From CAZYFH01 sp965249175 (lineage in GTDB: Bacteria > Acidobacteriota > Vicinamibacteria > Vicinamibacterales > UBA8438), in assembly GCA_965249175.1 (NCBI GenBank), contig OZ252227.1, positions 2,480,001 through 2,544,000 of the forward strand: a DNA stretch of 64,000 nt. The letters are read 5' to 3'. Of this stretch, positions 17,691 to 26,318 are shown one piece after another. A model generated the notes under the pieces. It was not told where the DNA came from. It worked only from the letters and a program-made list of their open reading frames with translations, and did not search any database. A program made the position numbers and the translations under genes. Every line of letters starts with the position of its first letter. Within the stretch, counting starts at the first letter, position 1.

Positions 17691-18767
17691 ATGGACGCGC
17701 TCAAAGGCTTTATCAATATCTTCGCCGACCCGAAGTGGTTCTTCCTCCTGACGGTGGCCGCGCTGGTCGCCATCGTCTGGAAACGGGAGCTCTTCGCGAA
17801 AAACGCCGTCGGATACGGCCTGATGGGTGTGCTGGCGGTCTTTTTCGGCTTCGGGCTCTTCGATGAGAACTTCTCGCTGATCATCGGCAAGCCGGACAAC
17901 GTGCCGATCGTCGCGTTGATCTTCCTGGTCATCTTCTTCACGTGGTACTCGATGCGCGAGGCGGTGAGGAACGACCAGCGTACGGCCGCAGGTGAGGAGG
18001 TCATCGAGAAGCAGGAGTCGGACCGTGTCTGGGTGTGGCCTGACCTGGTCTACACGGAGTTGATCGCGCTGATTCTGGTGAGCGCGATTCTCGTCGTCTG
18101 GTCGATTGGGCTCGAGGCTCCAATAGAGCAGCCGGCCAATCCGGCCAATACGCCGAATCCGTCGAAGGCGCCGTGGTATTTCCTCGGACTGCAGGAAATG
18201 CTCGTCTATTTCGACCCGTGGCTGGCCGGTGTCATTCTGCCCAGCCTCATCATCGTCGGCCTGATGGCGATTCCCTACATCGACACCAATCCGAAAGGGA
18301 ACGGTTACTACACGTTCAATGAGCGGAAGGCCGAGATCGTCATCTTTCTCTTTGGGTTTGTCGTGCTCTGGTCGGCGCTCATCGTCCTTGGCACCTTTCT
18401 CCGCGGCCCGAACTGGAATTTCTTCGGGCCATTCGAGGTGTGGGATATCCACAAGCTGGAGGCGTTGACCAACGTCCAGCTCTCCGAGTACGTGTGGGTG
18501 CGGGGGCTCGGTCAGGCGTTGCCGGAGAACATCCTGATCCGAGAAAGTGTCGGGATCCTGATCACGATTGGCTATATCGCCGTGCTCCCCGTCGTACTCG
18601 CCAAGACGGTCTTCAAGCGCTACTACGCGAAGCTGGGCGGGCCGCGATTCTACGTGGCGGCAATGCTCTTCCTGATGATGCTGTCGCTACCGCTGAAGAT
18701 GTTTAGCCGGTGGGTGTTCAACCTGAAGTACATCGTCTCGATTCCCGAGTATTTCCTCAACATTTAG
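17691..18767 (+). CDS. Cytochrome b C-terminal/subunit IV-like protein, extended
   Basis: Second half of split cytochrome b with extra helices. The 358 residues begin with two or three hydrophobic segments (about 18-90) not found in b6f subunit IV (about 160 residues). The subunit IV-like part has NPSKAPWYFLGLQEML, in which the usual Qo motif PEWY reads APWY. More helices follow in the C-terminal third. ATG 17691 was taken; a TTG six bases upstream is in frame. The cytochrome c gene follows after 16 bases. Confidence 0.9.
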   Translation: MDALKGFINIFADPKWFFLLTVAALVAIVWKRELFAKNAVGYGLMGVLAVFFGFGLFDENFSLIIGKPDNVPIVALIFLVIFFTWYSMREAVRNDQRTAAGEEVIEKQESDRVWVWPDLVYTELIALILVSAILVVWSIGLEAPIEQPANPANTPNPSKAPWYFLGLQEMLVYFDPWLAGVILPSLIIVGLMAIPYIDTNPKGNGYYTFNERKAEIVIFLFGFVVLWSALIVLGTFLRGPNWNFFGPFEVWDIHKLEALTNVQLSEYVWVRGLGQALPENILIRESVGILITIGYIAVLPVVLAKTVFKRYYAKLGGPRFYVAAMLFLMMLSLPLKMFSRWVFNLKYIVSIPEYFLNI

Positions 18768-18783
18768 CCCGTTCTCGAGGGTC

Positions 18784-21615
18784 ATGGCTGACAAGAAAAG
18801 CGTCGGACACGCCTACAACGTCGATTTCCTCAACGTCGTCTTCGCCGCGTCCAGCGTCTTTCTGTTCGCGACGGTCATCTGGATGGTGTGGGACGACTTC
18901 GATCGCGAGTGGAAGGGCTATCAGCGACGCTTCGTGACCTTGGAGTCGGAGGTGACGCAGCTCGACCTGCAGGCGGCGCGGGAAGGCCTGGACCCGCAGC
19001 GTCTCGAGGAGCTGCGCACCGAGCGCGCGGCGGCCGAGCAGGCGCTGGCGTCCAACCAACAGCAGGTTGACGAGTACGACAACCAGCTGGCCGTGATCGA
19101 TGCCGATCTCTTTCTGGCGACCCAGCGATACAACTTCCAGAAGGCGGATTACGACGTTGCGCGGTACTCGTTCGAGGAAGTGCAGGCGGAGCACCCCGAG
19201 GAGGCTGCCGCGGACCGGCCGGCTATCGACGCCATGTACGAGCGGTGGATCGAGCTGGGCCTCGAGGTCGAGCGGGTGACGGCGGAGCGCGACGAGGTGC
19301 GTGGTCTGCGCAGTGCGCTCACGAGCGGCGTGACCGATGCGGACGACGCCATTCGTGAGATCACGACCGAGACAACGCGGCTGGAGGATCGGCTGGACGA
19401 CTTGGAGGTCGACCTCATCAACGACTACCTGCTCAACGCTCCGATGCTCGACTTTATTGCGCCGAGCCTGGTCGTGCATCAGACCATCACGGAGAACATC
19501 GTCGACGACGTCAACTTTAAACGCGTTCGCAAGATGGACCGCTGCTCGACCTGCCATCTGGCCATCGACCGGGAGGGGTACGAGAGCTATCCGCAGCCCT
19601 TCCGGACGCATCCGAACCTCGAGACCTACGTCGGGAGCGCGTCGCCGCACACGATGGCGTCGACCGGCTGCACGGTCTGCCATGAGGGGATGGGGCAATC
19701 GATCGGCTTCGTGCATTCGTCGCATACGCCGACTGGCGAGGAGCAGACCCACGCCTGGGAGGACCAATACGGGTGGGAGGAGCCACACCTGTGGGACTAC
19801 CCGATGCTGCCGACGAACATGACCGAAGCGTCGTGCGGAAAGTGTCATCAGGAGACCGTGTTCGTCCCGGAGGCGAGGACGCTGAACACGGCCTACGGCC
19901 TCTACGAGCGGGCCGGGTGCTACGCCTGTCACAAGACGGTCGGCTTCGAGGACCTTCGCAAGCCCGGACCGAATCTGACAAAAATCAGCTCGAAGCTGAC
20001 GCCGGAGTGGGTGTCGACGTGGATCCGCGACCCGCGCGCGGTCAAGGAAAGCACCTGGATGCCGCGCGTCTGGTACAACTCCAACACGAGCTTGCCCGAG
20101 GACGCGCGTCGAAACGAGGCGGAAATCGACGCCGCGGTCGCTTATCTCTTCGCGAACTCGGAAGAGCATGCGTTCGCCGTCGGCACGCCGCCGCGGGGCG
20201 ACGCGGAGCGCGGCGAAGCGCTCGTCGACTCTGTCGGCTGCCTCGCCTGTCACATCACGGAAGGACAGACGCGCCTCGAGGCCGGCACGCGTCGGACATT
20301 CGGTCAGCCGCTCCAGAACATCGGGAACAAGACCAGCTACGAGTGGCTCTTCGACTGGGTGCGTGACCCCAAGCACTTCAGCAGCGACACCTACATGCCC
20401 GATCTGCGGCTGACCGATCAGGAGGTGGCCGATGTCGCGACCTATCTCGTCGGTCTGACCGGCCCCGCAGGGCGATCGGCGGAAGCGACCTACGACGCGG
20501 CGTTCGTGGAGGAGGTGCTCTTCGACTATGTCAGCTCCATCCTCCCGTCCGCGGAATCCAGGGAACTGGTGGACGGGATGTCGGCTGACGAGCGCCAACT
20601 CGAGCTCGGCCAACGTGTCATCGCGCGATACGGGTGCTACAGCTGTCACGAGATTGCCGGTTTTGGCGAGGACGTCCAGCCAATCGGCATCGAGCTCTCC
20701 GAGGAGGGCAGCAAGCTGCTGCCACGGCTCGACTTTGCGTTCGTCCACGACATCCCACACACCAAGGTCGAATGGTTCAAGCAGAAGATGCGCGACCCAC
20801 GTGCGTTCGATCAGAGCCGTGTGCTGCAGCCGCTCGAGAAACTGCGGATGCCGGACTTCGGGATGAGCGACGAAGAGGAGACACTCTTCACCGTCGCGAT
20901 ATCAAGCTTTCAGAGCGACGTACAGCCGGTGGCGGCTCGGGTGCCAGGGTCGGCGCGTCACGACCAGCTCCGGGCGGGGCGCAACCTGGTGCGGCGGCGG
21001 AATTGTGTCGGGTGCCACGAGATCGAGGCGGACGGTGGCGACTATGTGGAGCTTCTGGATGATCCATCGCTCGCGCCCCCGCTGTTGACGCCGGAGGGCG
21101 CCAAGGTTAAACCCGATTGGCTCTTTGCGTTCTTTCAGGATCCGATTCCGATTCGCCCCTGGCTTGACGTGCGGATGCCGACCTTTGGCCTCGACGACGG
21201 ACACTGGAACACGGTCGTCGAGTACTTCGCCGCCATCTCCGACACGGTGGGGCCGTTCCGCACTGACGAGCCGGTGACGCTGGCCCAGGTGCCGGCCGAA
21301 GGCCGGGAGTTGTTCGACTTGCTCCGCTGCCAGCAGTGTCACGTGCTCGACACAATCCCGGCCGATCAGCCGACGGACAACCTGGCGCCGGACCTGCGTA
21401 TGGCGTGGGAGCGCCTACAGCCGGAGTGGATTGTCGATTGGATGCGAGAGCCGCTGGCCATTCAGCCCGGGACACGCATGCCAATGCTCTGGACCGAGCT
21501 GCCGAACTCCTTCTATCCGCAGTTCGGCCAGGACGGCGAACGCCAGATGGAAGTGATTAAGGACTATCTGTTGACGTTCCGCGGTGGGCCGAGCCCGTTG
21601 CGCGGCGGGAACTGA
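18784..21615 (+). CDS. Membrane-anchored octaheme cytochrome c with coiled coil
   Basis: A 943-residue c-type cytochrome closing the bc-complex operon. One membrane helix (about 14-36) is followed by a long charged coiled coil (about 45-225) and then eight CxxCH haem sites: CSTCH (~252), CTVCH (~296), CGKCH (~349), CYACH (~378), CLACH (~485), CYSCH (~617), CVGCH (~740) and CQQCH (~848). Methionine-rich IRDPR/RMPxF segments after several sites look like repeated monohaem cytochrome domains. It would pass electrons from the Rieske/cyt b core to periplasmic acceptors. Size, haem number and coiled coil are unlike standard c1 or f. It converges on pncA six bases later. Confidence 0.9.
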   Translation: MADKKSVGHAYNVDFLNVVFAASSVFLFATVIWMVWDDFDREWKGYQRRFVTLESEVTQLDLQAAREGLDPQRLEELRTERAAAEQALASNQQQVDEYDNQLAVIDADLFLATQRYNFQKADYDVARYSFEEVQAEHPEEAAADRPAIDAMYERWIELGLEVERVTAERDEVRGLRSALTSGVTDADDAIREITTETTRLEDRLDDLEVDLINDYLLNAPMLDFIAPSLVVHQTITENIVDDVNFKRVRKMDRCSTCHLAIDREGYESYPQPFRTHPNLETYVGSASPHTMASTGCTVCHEGMGQSIGFVHSSHTPTGEEQTHAWEDQYGWEEPHLWDYPMLPTNMTEASCGKCHQETVFVPEARTLNTAYGLYERAGCYACHKTVGFEDLRKPGPNLTKISSKLTPEWVSTWIRDPRAVKESTWMPRVWYNSNTSLPEDARRNEAEIDAAVAYLFANSEEHAFAVGTPPRGDAERGEALVDSVGCLACHITEGQTRLEAGTRRTFGQPLQNIGNKTSYEWLFDWVRDPKHFSSDTYMPDLRLTDQEVADVATYLVGLTGPAGRSAEATYDAAFVEEVLFDYVSSILPSAESRELVDGMSADERQLELGQRVIARYGCYSCHEIAGFGEDVQPIGIELSEEGSKLLPRLDFAFVHDIPHTKVEWFKQKMRDPRAFDQSRVLQPLEKLRMPDFGMSDEEETLFTVAISSFQSDVQPVAARVPGSARHDQLRAGRNLVRRRNCVGCHEIEADGGDYVELLDDPSLAPPLLTPEGAKVKPDWLFAFFQDPIPIRPWLDVRMPTFGLDDGHWNTVVEYFAAISDTVGPFRTDEPVTLAQVPAEGRELFDLLRCQQCHVLDTIPADQPTDNLAPDLRMAWERLQPEWIVDWMREPLAIQPGTRMPMLWTELPNSFYPQFGQDGERQMEVIKDYLLTFRGGPSPLRGGN

Positions 21616-21621
21616 CACGGG

Positions 21622-22248
21622 TTATAGGTGTTGTCTGGTCCTCTTGTCCGGCGCCAGCGTGCGCAGAATTGCGTTGGTCGTCGTGAGGTCGGCGCCAGCC
21701 GACTGCATCTCGTCGAGCGCACGCTGACCATCACCGGGCCGGAGATTGACGGCGGCGACCGCGTCGGTCGCCAGCGAAACGCGTAAGCCGATCCTGAGCG
21801 CGTCGAGCACCGAGGCGCGAACGCAGTAGTCGGTGGCGAGACCGCCGACATACACCCGCTTGACCCCCAGCGCGGCACATTCGTCCGCGAGACGGCCACC
21901 GGTCCCAGACGTCCCGTCGAACGCCGAGTATCCGTCGACGTCAGCCTCTTCACCCGCGCTGATGACGACGGTCGTCGATGGGATGTGCAGATCAGGATGG
22001 AAGGTGGCCCCGTGCGTCCCGGCGACGCAATGGGTGGGCCAGATGCCTCCGTAGTCCTTGAAGTGTCCGGTCACCGGAGGGTGCCAGTCGCGCGACGCAA
22101 AGACGGGCACCCTTGTCGGGCCGCACGCGTCGATGAGGCGGTTCAGGGGACCGACGACCGCATCGCCCCCTGGCACGGCGAGTGCGCCGCCGGCTAAGAA
22201 ATCGTTCTGGACATCGATAACGAGGAGCGCATCGTCGCATTCAACCAC
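21622..22248 (-). CDS. pncA: Nicotinamidase-like isochorismatase-fold hydrolase
   Basis: Expected to deamidate nicotinamide to nicotinate. The 208 residues show DVQNDF with catalytic Asp, metal ligands in RDWHPP and WPTHC, and the nucleophile Cys in TDYCVRASV. The position of the usual catalytic Lys (xKGxxxxxxYSxF in the family) reads SAGEEADVDGYSAF, an Ala where Lys is expected, so activity needs testing. Start is GTG 22248, with a GATAAT box nine bases upstream. It is divergent from pncB by 25 bases, which supports a nicotinamide role. Confidence 0.85.
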   Translation of the reverse strand: MVECDDALLVIDVQNDFLAGGALAVPGGDAVVGPLNRLIDACGPTRVPVFASRDWHPPVTGHFKDYGGIWPTHCVAGTHGATFHPDLHIPSTTVVISAGEEADVDGYSAFDGTSGTGGRLADECAALGVKRVYVGGLATDYCVRASVLDALRIGLRVSLATDAVAAVNLRPGDGQRALDEMQSAGADLTTTNAILRTLAPDKRTRQHL

Positions 22249-22257
22249 GCGTAGTAC

Positions 22258-22263
22258 ATTATC
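22258..22263 (-). promoter_or_regulatory. -10 element of pncA
   Basis: GATAAT on the minus strand, nine bases before the GTG start. Transcription would begin within a few bases of the start codon. The whole pncA-pncB gap is 25 bases, so the two promoters must overlap each other's genes. Confidence 0.4.
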
Positions 22264-22273
22264 ACCGCCGCCG

Positions 22274-23620
22274 ATGCCGACCGCGCTCTCGCTCGACCTC
22301 TATCAGCTCACGATGGCGGGCGGCTACTACGTACACGACTGCACGGGACGGGCAACGTTCGAGCTCTCGGTGCGCGAGCTGCCCCGGGAGCGCGGGTATC
22401 TCGTGGCCGCCGGGTTGGAGCCGGCCCTGGAGTTCCTCGAGCAGCTGCGCTTCTCGACGGACGACATCGCCCGCCTTCGAACGATCCCGGCCCTCGGACG
22501 GCTTCCGGCGGCCTTCTTCGACGACTATCTCGCCGACTTCCGCTTCACCGGTGAGGTGTGGGCGCTGCCCGAGGGAACCCCGGTGTTTCCACGGGAGCCG
22601 CTGCTCCGCGTCACGGCTCCGCTGCCAGAAGCCCAGATCGTCGAAACGCCGTTGCTCTCGATGATGCTGTTCCAGACCTCGGTGGCCAGCAAGGCGGCCA
22701 GGGTGGTGCAAGCGGCGCGCGGGCGCTCTGTCGTCGAGTTCGGCGCCCGTCGCGCCCACGGCACGGAGGCCGCGGTGCTGGCGGCGCGCGCAGCCTACCT
22801 CGCCGGGTGCACCGGCACCTCACTGGTCGACGCCTGGCGGCGATTCGGCGTCCCGGTCTCGGGGACCATGGCGCACTCCTGGATCATGAGTCAGCCGAGC
22901 GAAATGGAGGCCTTCAGGCGGTATATGGACCTGTACGGCAGTGACGCGGTGCTGCTCGTCGATACCTTCGACACCCTGCAGGCCGTCAGGCAGATCGCGG
23001 TAGCCGGACTGAAACCGGCCGGTGTGCGTCTGGACAGCGGCGACCTCGCGACCTTGAGCCGGGCGGTGCGGCAGGTGCTGGACGAGGCGGGCCTGGACGC
23101 CACACGAATCCTCGCGAGCGGCGACCTCGACGAGCACCGCGTGACGGCACTCGTCGATGGTGGAGCGCCGATCGATGCGTTCGGTGTCGGAACGTCCGTC
23201 ACGACGTCGATCGACGCCCCTGCGCTTGCCGGCGTCTACAAGCTGGTCGAGACGGAGCGCGACGGGCAACGCGCTCCGACATTGAAGCTGAGCCCGCACA
23301 AAACGACGCTGCCCGGCCGCAAGCAGGTCTGGCGGATAGGGTCCGGCGCTGACGTCATCTGTGACGTGCTGGGCACCGACGGTGATCCTGATCCGGAGGA
23401 GGGCACGCCGCTGCTCGAGTGCGTGATGCGAGAGGGTCGGCGGACCAGAACGGCGCCCTCGCTCGCCGGGCTTCGCGAGCAGGCCGGCGCGGCCGTCGGT
23501 CGATTGCCGATGAGTGTGCGTCGACTGCGAGATCCCACCGTGTACCCCGTGCACGTGAGCGATGGGCTCAGGCGATTGGCGGAAGCGGAGGCTCGGCGGG
23601 TGCGGTCCTCACTGCAGTAG
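22274..23620 (+). CDS. pncB: Nicotinate phosphoribosyltransferase
   Basis: Converts nicotinate and PRPP to nicotinate mononucleotide. From ATG 22274 the protein is 448 residues, opening with ALSLDLYQLTMAGGYY, typical of the family. EFGARRAHGTEAA, the SGTMAHSWI phosphoribosyl region, and VRLDSGDLA are clear. Its last 12 bases overlap the end of cobB on the other strand. With PncA it forms a two-step nicotinamide salvage. Confidence 0.95.
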   Translation: MPTALSLDLYQLTMAGGYYVHDCTGRATFELSVRELPRERGYLVAAGLEPALEFLEQLRFSTDDIARLRTIPALGRLPAAFFDDYLADFRFTGEVWALPEGTPVFPREPLLRVTAPLPEAQIVETPLLSMMLFQTSVASKAARVVQAARGRSVVEFGARRAHGTEAAVLAARAAYLAGCTGTSLVDAWRRFGVPVSGTMAHSWIMSQPSEMEAFRRYMDLYGSDAVLLVDTFDTLQAVRQIAVAGLKPAGVRLDSGDLATLSRAVRQVLDEAGLDATRILASGDLDEHRVTALVDGGAPIDAFGVGTSVTTSIDAPALAGVYKLVETERDGQRAPTLKLSPHKTTLPGRKQVWRIGSGADVICDVLGTDGDPDPEEGTPLLECVMREGRRTRTAPSLAGLREQAGAAVGRLPMSVRRLRDPTVYPVHVSDGLRRLAEAEARRVRSSLQ

Positions 23621-24355
23621 CCCCTCGACCTGGTCGAGAATCACCTCTGCGGGTCCGTGAAGGGCAAGGTCGACGAGTGGGGAGGCGGGTGTCGCCTCGA
23701 GGTTGATTTCGACGGTGACGGCCCCGCGCCGTTTCGCCTGGTGGAGGAGAGACGCGGCGGGATACACGACCGCCGACGTGCCGACGGTCAGAAACAGGTC
23801 GCACGCGGTCGCGGCGAGACTGCGGTCAGTGACCGCGGTGTCGATGCCCTCGCCGAACCAGACGACGCCCGGGCGAGCCAGGCCTCCACAGTGCGGGCAG
23901 GATACGGGGAGGTGGGGCAGCGGCACCGTCTCGTCCCACCAGCCGCCGCCGGATGCGGCGCAGCCGGCCACGCAGCGTATCTGCCAGATGGACCCGTGAA
24001 AGCGCACGACGTCCCCGGTGCCGGCGCGCTCGTGCAGACCATCGACGTTCTGGGTGATGAGCGTGAACGCCGGGGCGCGCGCACTCCAGGCTGCAATGAC
24101 GTCATGGCCCCGGTTTGGCTGGCATCGAGCGACCGTCTGGCGTCGCCAGTCATACCACTCCCACACGAGGACCGGGTCGGCGGCGAACGCATCGGGGGTC
24201 GCGAGCTGTTCGGGTCGGCGCGTACGGCAGAGTCCCCCGGGACCCCGAAAGGTCGGGACCCCGCTGGCGGCAGAGATCCCGGCTCCCGTCATGACGGTGA
24301 TCCGCGCGGCTGCTCGCACGCGCGCGGCAAGGTCGGCGGCGTCGGTAGCGGACAC
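23609..24355 (-). CDS. cobB: NAD-dependent protein deacylase (sirtuin, SIRT5/CobB class)
   Basis: Removes acyl groups from lysines, consuming NAD and releasing nicotinamide. The 248 residues show GAGISAASGVPTFRG, the catalytic TQNVDGLH with HG downstream, and zinc ligands RCVAGC and CPHC. Tyr and Arg in WEWYDWRRQ match the Y-x-x-R pair of class III sirtuins that prefer succinyl/malonyl lysine. GTG 24355 is the start, with TAGAAT six bases upstream (leaderless). It is convergent with and overlaps pncB; its nicotinamide product is the PncA substrate. Confidence 0.94.
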   Translation of the reverse strand: MSATDAADLAARVRAAARITVMTGAGISAASGVPTFRGPGGLCRTRRPEQLATPDAFAADPVLVWEWYDWRRQTVARCQPNRGHDVIAAWSARAPAFTLITQNVDGLHERAGTGDVVRFHGSIWQIRCVAGCAASGGGWWDETVPLPHLPVSCPHCGGLARPGVVWFGEGIDTAVTDRSLAATACDLFLTVGTSAVVYPAASLLHQAKRRGAVTVEINLEATPASPLVDLALHGPAEVILDQVEGLLQ

Positions 24356-24361
24356 GAGGCG

Positions 24362-24367
24362 ATTCTA
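24362..24367 (-). promoter_or_regulatory. -10 element of cobB, leaderless arrangement
   Basis: TAGAAT on the minus strand ends at 24362; seven bases on is 24355, the first base of the GTG start. Same geometry as kdsA. Confidence 0.45.
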
Positions 24368-24417
24368 CCGTCCTGGTGTAGCATGGCGGCCGACTCGCGA
24401 GGTGAAACACGAGCGGC

Positions 24418-24831
24418 GTGGTTGGCCGGAACTCTCTCGATCTTCACGTCCTGCCCGACCCCGAGGTGCTGTGCACCGCGGTCGCGGCGAGGATCTCGAG
24501 CGACGCCGAACGCGTCCGCGGGCGGAGCTATCAGCTCGCGCTCACCGGGGGGCGCACGGCGCGGCGACTATACGAGATCCTCTCGCGGTATCCGGTCGCC
24601 CGCTGGAGTAGCCTGGAATGCTGGTGGTCGGATGAGCGCCTCGTCGATCCCGTCGGTCCGTTGAGCAACGCCAGCTCAGCGTGGGAGGTGTGGTTGTCGC
24701 ATCTCGATCTCTCCGACGAGAGGATACACGTGCCCGACGTTGCCTTGGCGGACGCGAGTGAGGTGGCGCGTCGCTACGAAGCGGAGCTCCGGACGCACCT
24801 GGGCGGGGGTCTCGCCTTGGACTGCTGCTCA
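24418..24831 (+). pseudogene. pgl: 6-phosphogluconolactonase, N-terminal fragment (IS-interrupted)
   Basis: First 138 codons of pgl, which hydrolyses 6-phosphogluconolactone in the pentose phosphate route. LALTGGRTARRLYEIL and WWSDERLVDP are family motifs. The reading stops being Pgl at the IS256-family insertion and would run on to a stop at 24900 inside the element. Start is GTG 24418. The rest of the gene resumes at 27698. Joining the halves through one copy of the target duplication leaves them one base out of frame (a C seems lost from GACCTG just left of the site), so even clean excision would not restore it as written. Confidence 0.85.
24824..24831. repeat. Outer target site duplication, left copy
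   Basis: GCTGCTCA, repeated at 27698-27705. It brackets the whole IS array in pgl; 8 bp suits the IS256 family. Confidence 0.85.
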
Positions 24832-24873
24832 GAGTCAAGCCCATTCTTAGTTGAAACTCTCCACGGCTCCCGA

Positions 24874-24881
24874 TGGCTTAC
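24874..24881. repeat. Inner target site duplication, left copy
   Basis: TGGCTTAC, repeated at 26311-26318. It marks insertion of copy B into copy A. Confidence 0.85.
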
Positions 24882-26310
24882 GAGTCAAGCCCATTCTTAG
24901 TTGAAACTCTCCACGGCTCCCGATGGCTTACGCGGCCTGCTTCTTCGACGTCGTCGTGTCGATCTTCAGTTCTCGCTTCAATGCGGCCCGAAGCGTGGGA
25001 AGGTGGCGGTAGCCCCTCACCCTTCGTAAGCGCGGTTCGATGTCCAGGAGGGCGGTCGCCAGCCAGCGGTGGCGTTGGCTCGAGCTCTGCCAGTGATCTA
25101 CCTTCGCGCAGCGTTCCTCGACCAGCGCATTGACCGACTCCAGACAGTTCGTCGTCTTCAGCGACCGGCCCAGCACTCCGTACACGCCCAATCGATGTAA
25201 CGTCAGGGTTTCGTCCAGGCCTTCCGCCAAGCTGTCAGCCGCCGACTGGTTCCGCTCGTCCAACTCGCCGTGGAGCGTCTCGAGCGCACCGAGGGCCTCG
25301 TCGTAGTCCGGCCGGTTGTACGCTCGCTGGAGACGCTGACGCCACACCGCCTGCTCGTGCTTGGCCAGGTAGCTCACCACGTTCTCGCGCTTGTGCCACT
25401 GGCACCGTTGGACCAGGGCCCGGCCCCGGAAGGCCTTCCGGACGGCCGTGCGGAGCCCCTTGCCGCCATCGAGGATGACCAGCACACCCTGGGAGAGGTC
25501 GAGGCCCCGCTCGACCAACGACCGCAGGAACGGTGTGAGCACCGTCGCGTTCTCCGTGTCCGTTTCGACGAAGCCCAGGAAGCGTTTCTCCCCAGACAGC
25601 GTGATGCCTAGCGCGATGACCATCGTCGCGTCAGCGAACGTCTTGCCGTCCAGGAACACGGCCACCACGTCCTCATCGGATAGGTCCCGCTCCTGGAACG
25701 CCCGTAGCTGCGCCGCGCTGGCCTGGATGAACCCCCGGGACACCGTCGAACTCGAGAGCCCGATCGCCCCGGGAATCGCCGCCGCGGCCGCCGCGTAGTT
25801 GCGGCACGAGATCCCGTAGAGCACCCGTCGCAGCAGCGCGTCGTCCACCTCGCGGTCGTCATGCAACGCCTCATACGACCGCAGCGGAATCTCGCTCCCT
25901 GCGAGGCGACGAATCCGGGGCACGCGAATCGGCACGCGCTGCCCCGCGAGACCCACCGTCCCAGGGTTACTGCCGTGACGGCGTCCACCGACCGACGCGT
26001 CCTTCCGGACGTAGCGCTCGCTCGCCAGCGCCGTCACCTCCTGGTCGAGCAACTCCTGCACATGCATCAGGCCCAGGGGCACCAGCGAGCGGATCAGCTC
26101 CACCTTCGCGTCCAGCTCCAGATCCGCGTAGGCCTCGCGGTGAATGATGTTGACCGAGCCCAGCTTGCGAACTTTCTTGCGCTTCCTGACAGCACGTAGG
26201 ACACTCATCGTGGCTCCTCTCTCTCGTGGGGTGATGTCCGTCTTTTGCAACGTCATCACACCACAGGGTCTGGAGCCGTTTCAATTTTCAACTAAGATTA
26301 GCTCACCCTC
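24882..26310 (-). mobile_element. IS256-family element (inner copy B), complete, 1429 bp
   Basis: A full-length element with both ends: left 24882-24920, right 26272-26310, sharing TCTTAGTTGAAA and ACGGCTCC as inverted repeats. It is flanked by TGGCTTAC. Compared with copy A over the shared 1387 bases I see about four base differences, two of them changing amino acids, so both insertions are recent. Confidence 0.88.
24928..26259 (-). CDS. IS256-family transposase (copy B)
   Basis: A 443-residue Mutator-type DDE transposase. Catalytic residues are Asp in VFLDGKTF, Asp in VILDGGKGL and Glu in NCLESVNAL. The CxxH of RCQWHKREN is also conserved in this family. The preceding SVSRGF region suits the DNA-binding half. 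It differs from copy A at two residues (Glu versus Ala in RSYEALH; His versus Pro in LAKHEQ). ATG 26259; an upstream start on another frame near 26284 is a shadow. It is probably functional. Confidence 0.93.
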   Translation of the reverse strand: MMTLQKTDITPRERGATMSVLRAVRKRKKVRKLGSVNIIHREAYADLELDAKVELIRSLVPLGLMHVQELLDQEVTALASERYVRKDASVGGRRHGSNPGTVGLAGQRVPIRVPRIRRLAGSEIPLRSYEALHDDREVDDALLRRVLYGISCRNYAAAAAAIPGAIGLSSSTVSRGFIQASAAQLRAFQERDLSDEDVVAVFLDGKTFADATMVIALGITLSGEKRFLGFVETDTENATVLTPFLRSLVERGLDLSQGVLVILDGGKGLRTAVRKAFRGRALVQRCQWHKRENVVSYLAKHEQAVWRQRLQRAYNRPDYDEALGALETLHGELDERNQSAADSLAEGLDETLTLHRLGVYGVLGRSLKTTNCLESVNALVEERCAKVDHWQSSSQRHRWLATALLDIEPRLRRVRGYRHLPTLRAALKRELKIDTTTSKKQAA

Positions 26311-26318
26311 TGGCTTAC
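26311..26318. repeat. Inner target site duplication, right copy
   Basis: Second TGGCTTAC. It contains the transposase A stop (TTA at 26315-26317), which the duplication preserved. Confidence 0.85.

Noticed and set aside
18757..20760. 667-codon open frame antisense to the octaheme cytochrome
   Set aside because: High GC keeps antisense frames open. The translation has no domain and the sense strand carries clear haem motifs.
22058..22273. N-terminal extension of pncB to an upstream ATG
   Set aside because: It would lie inside pncA, and the family N terminus is at 22274.
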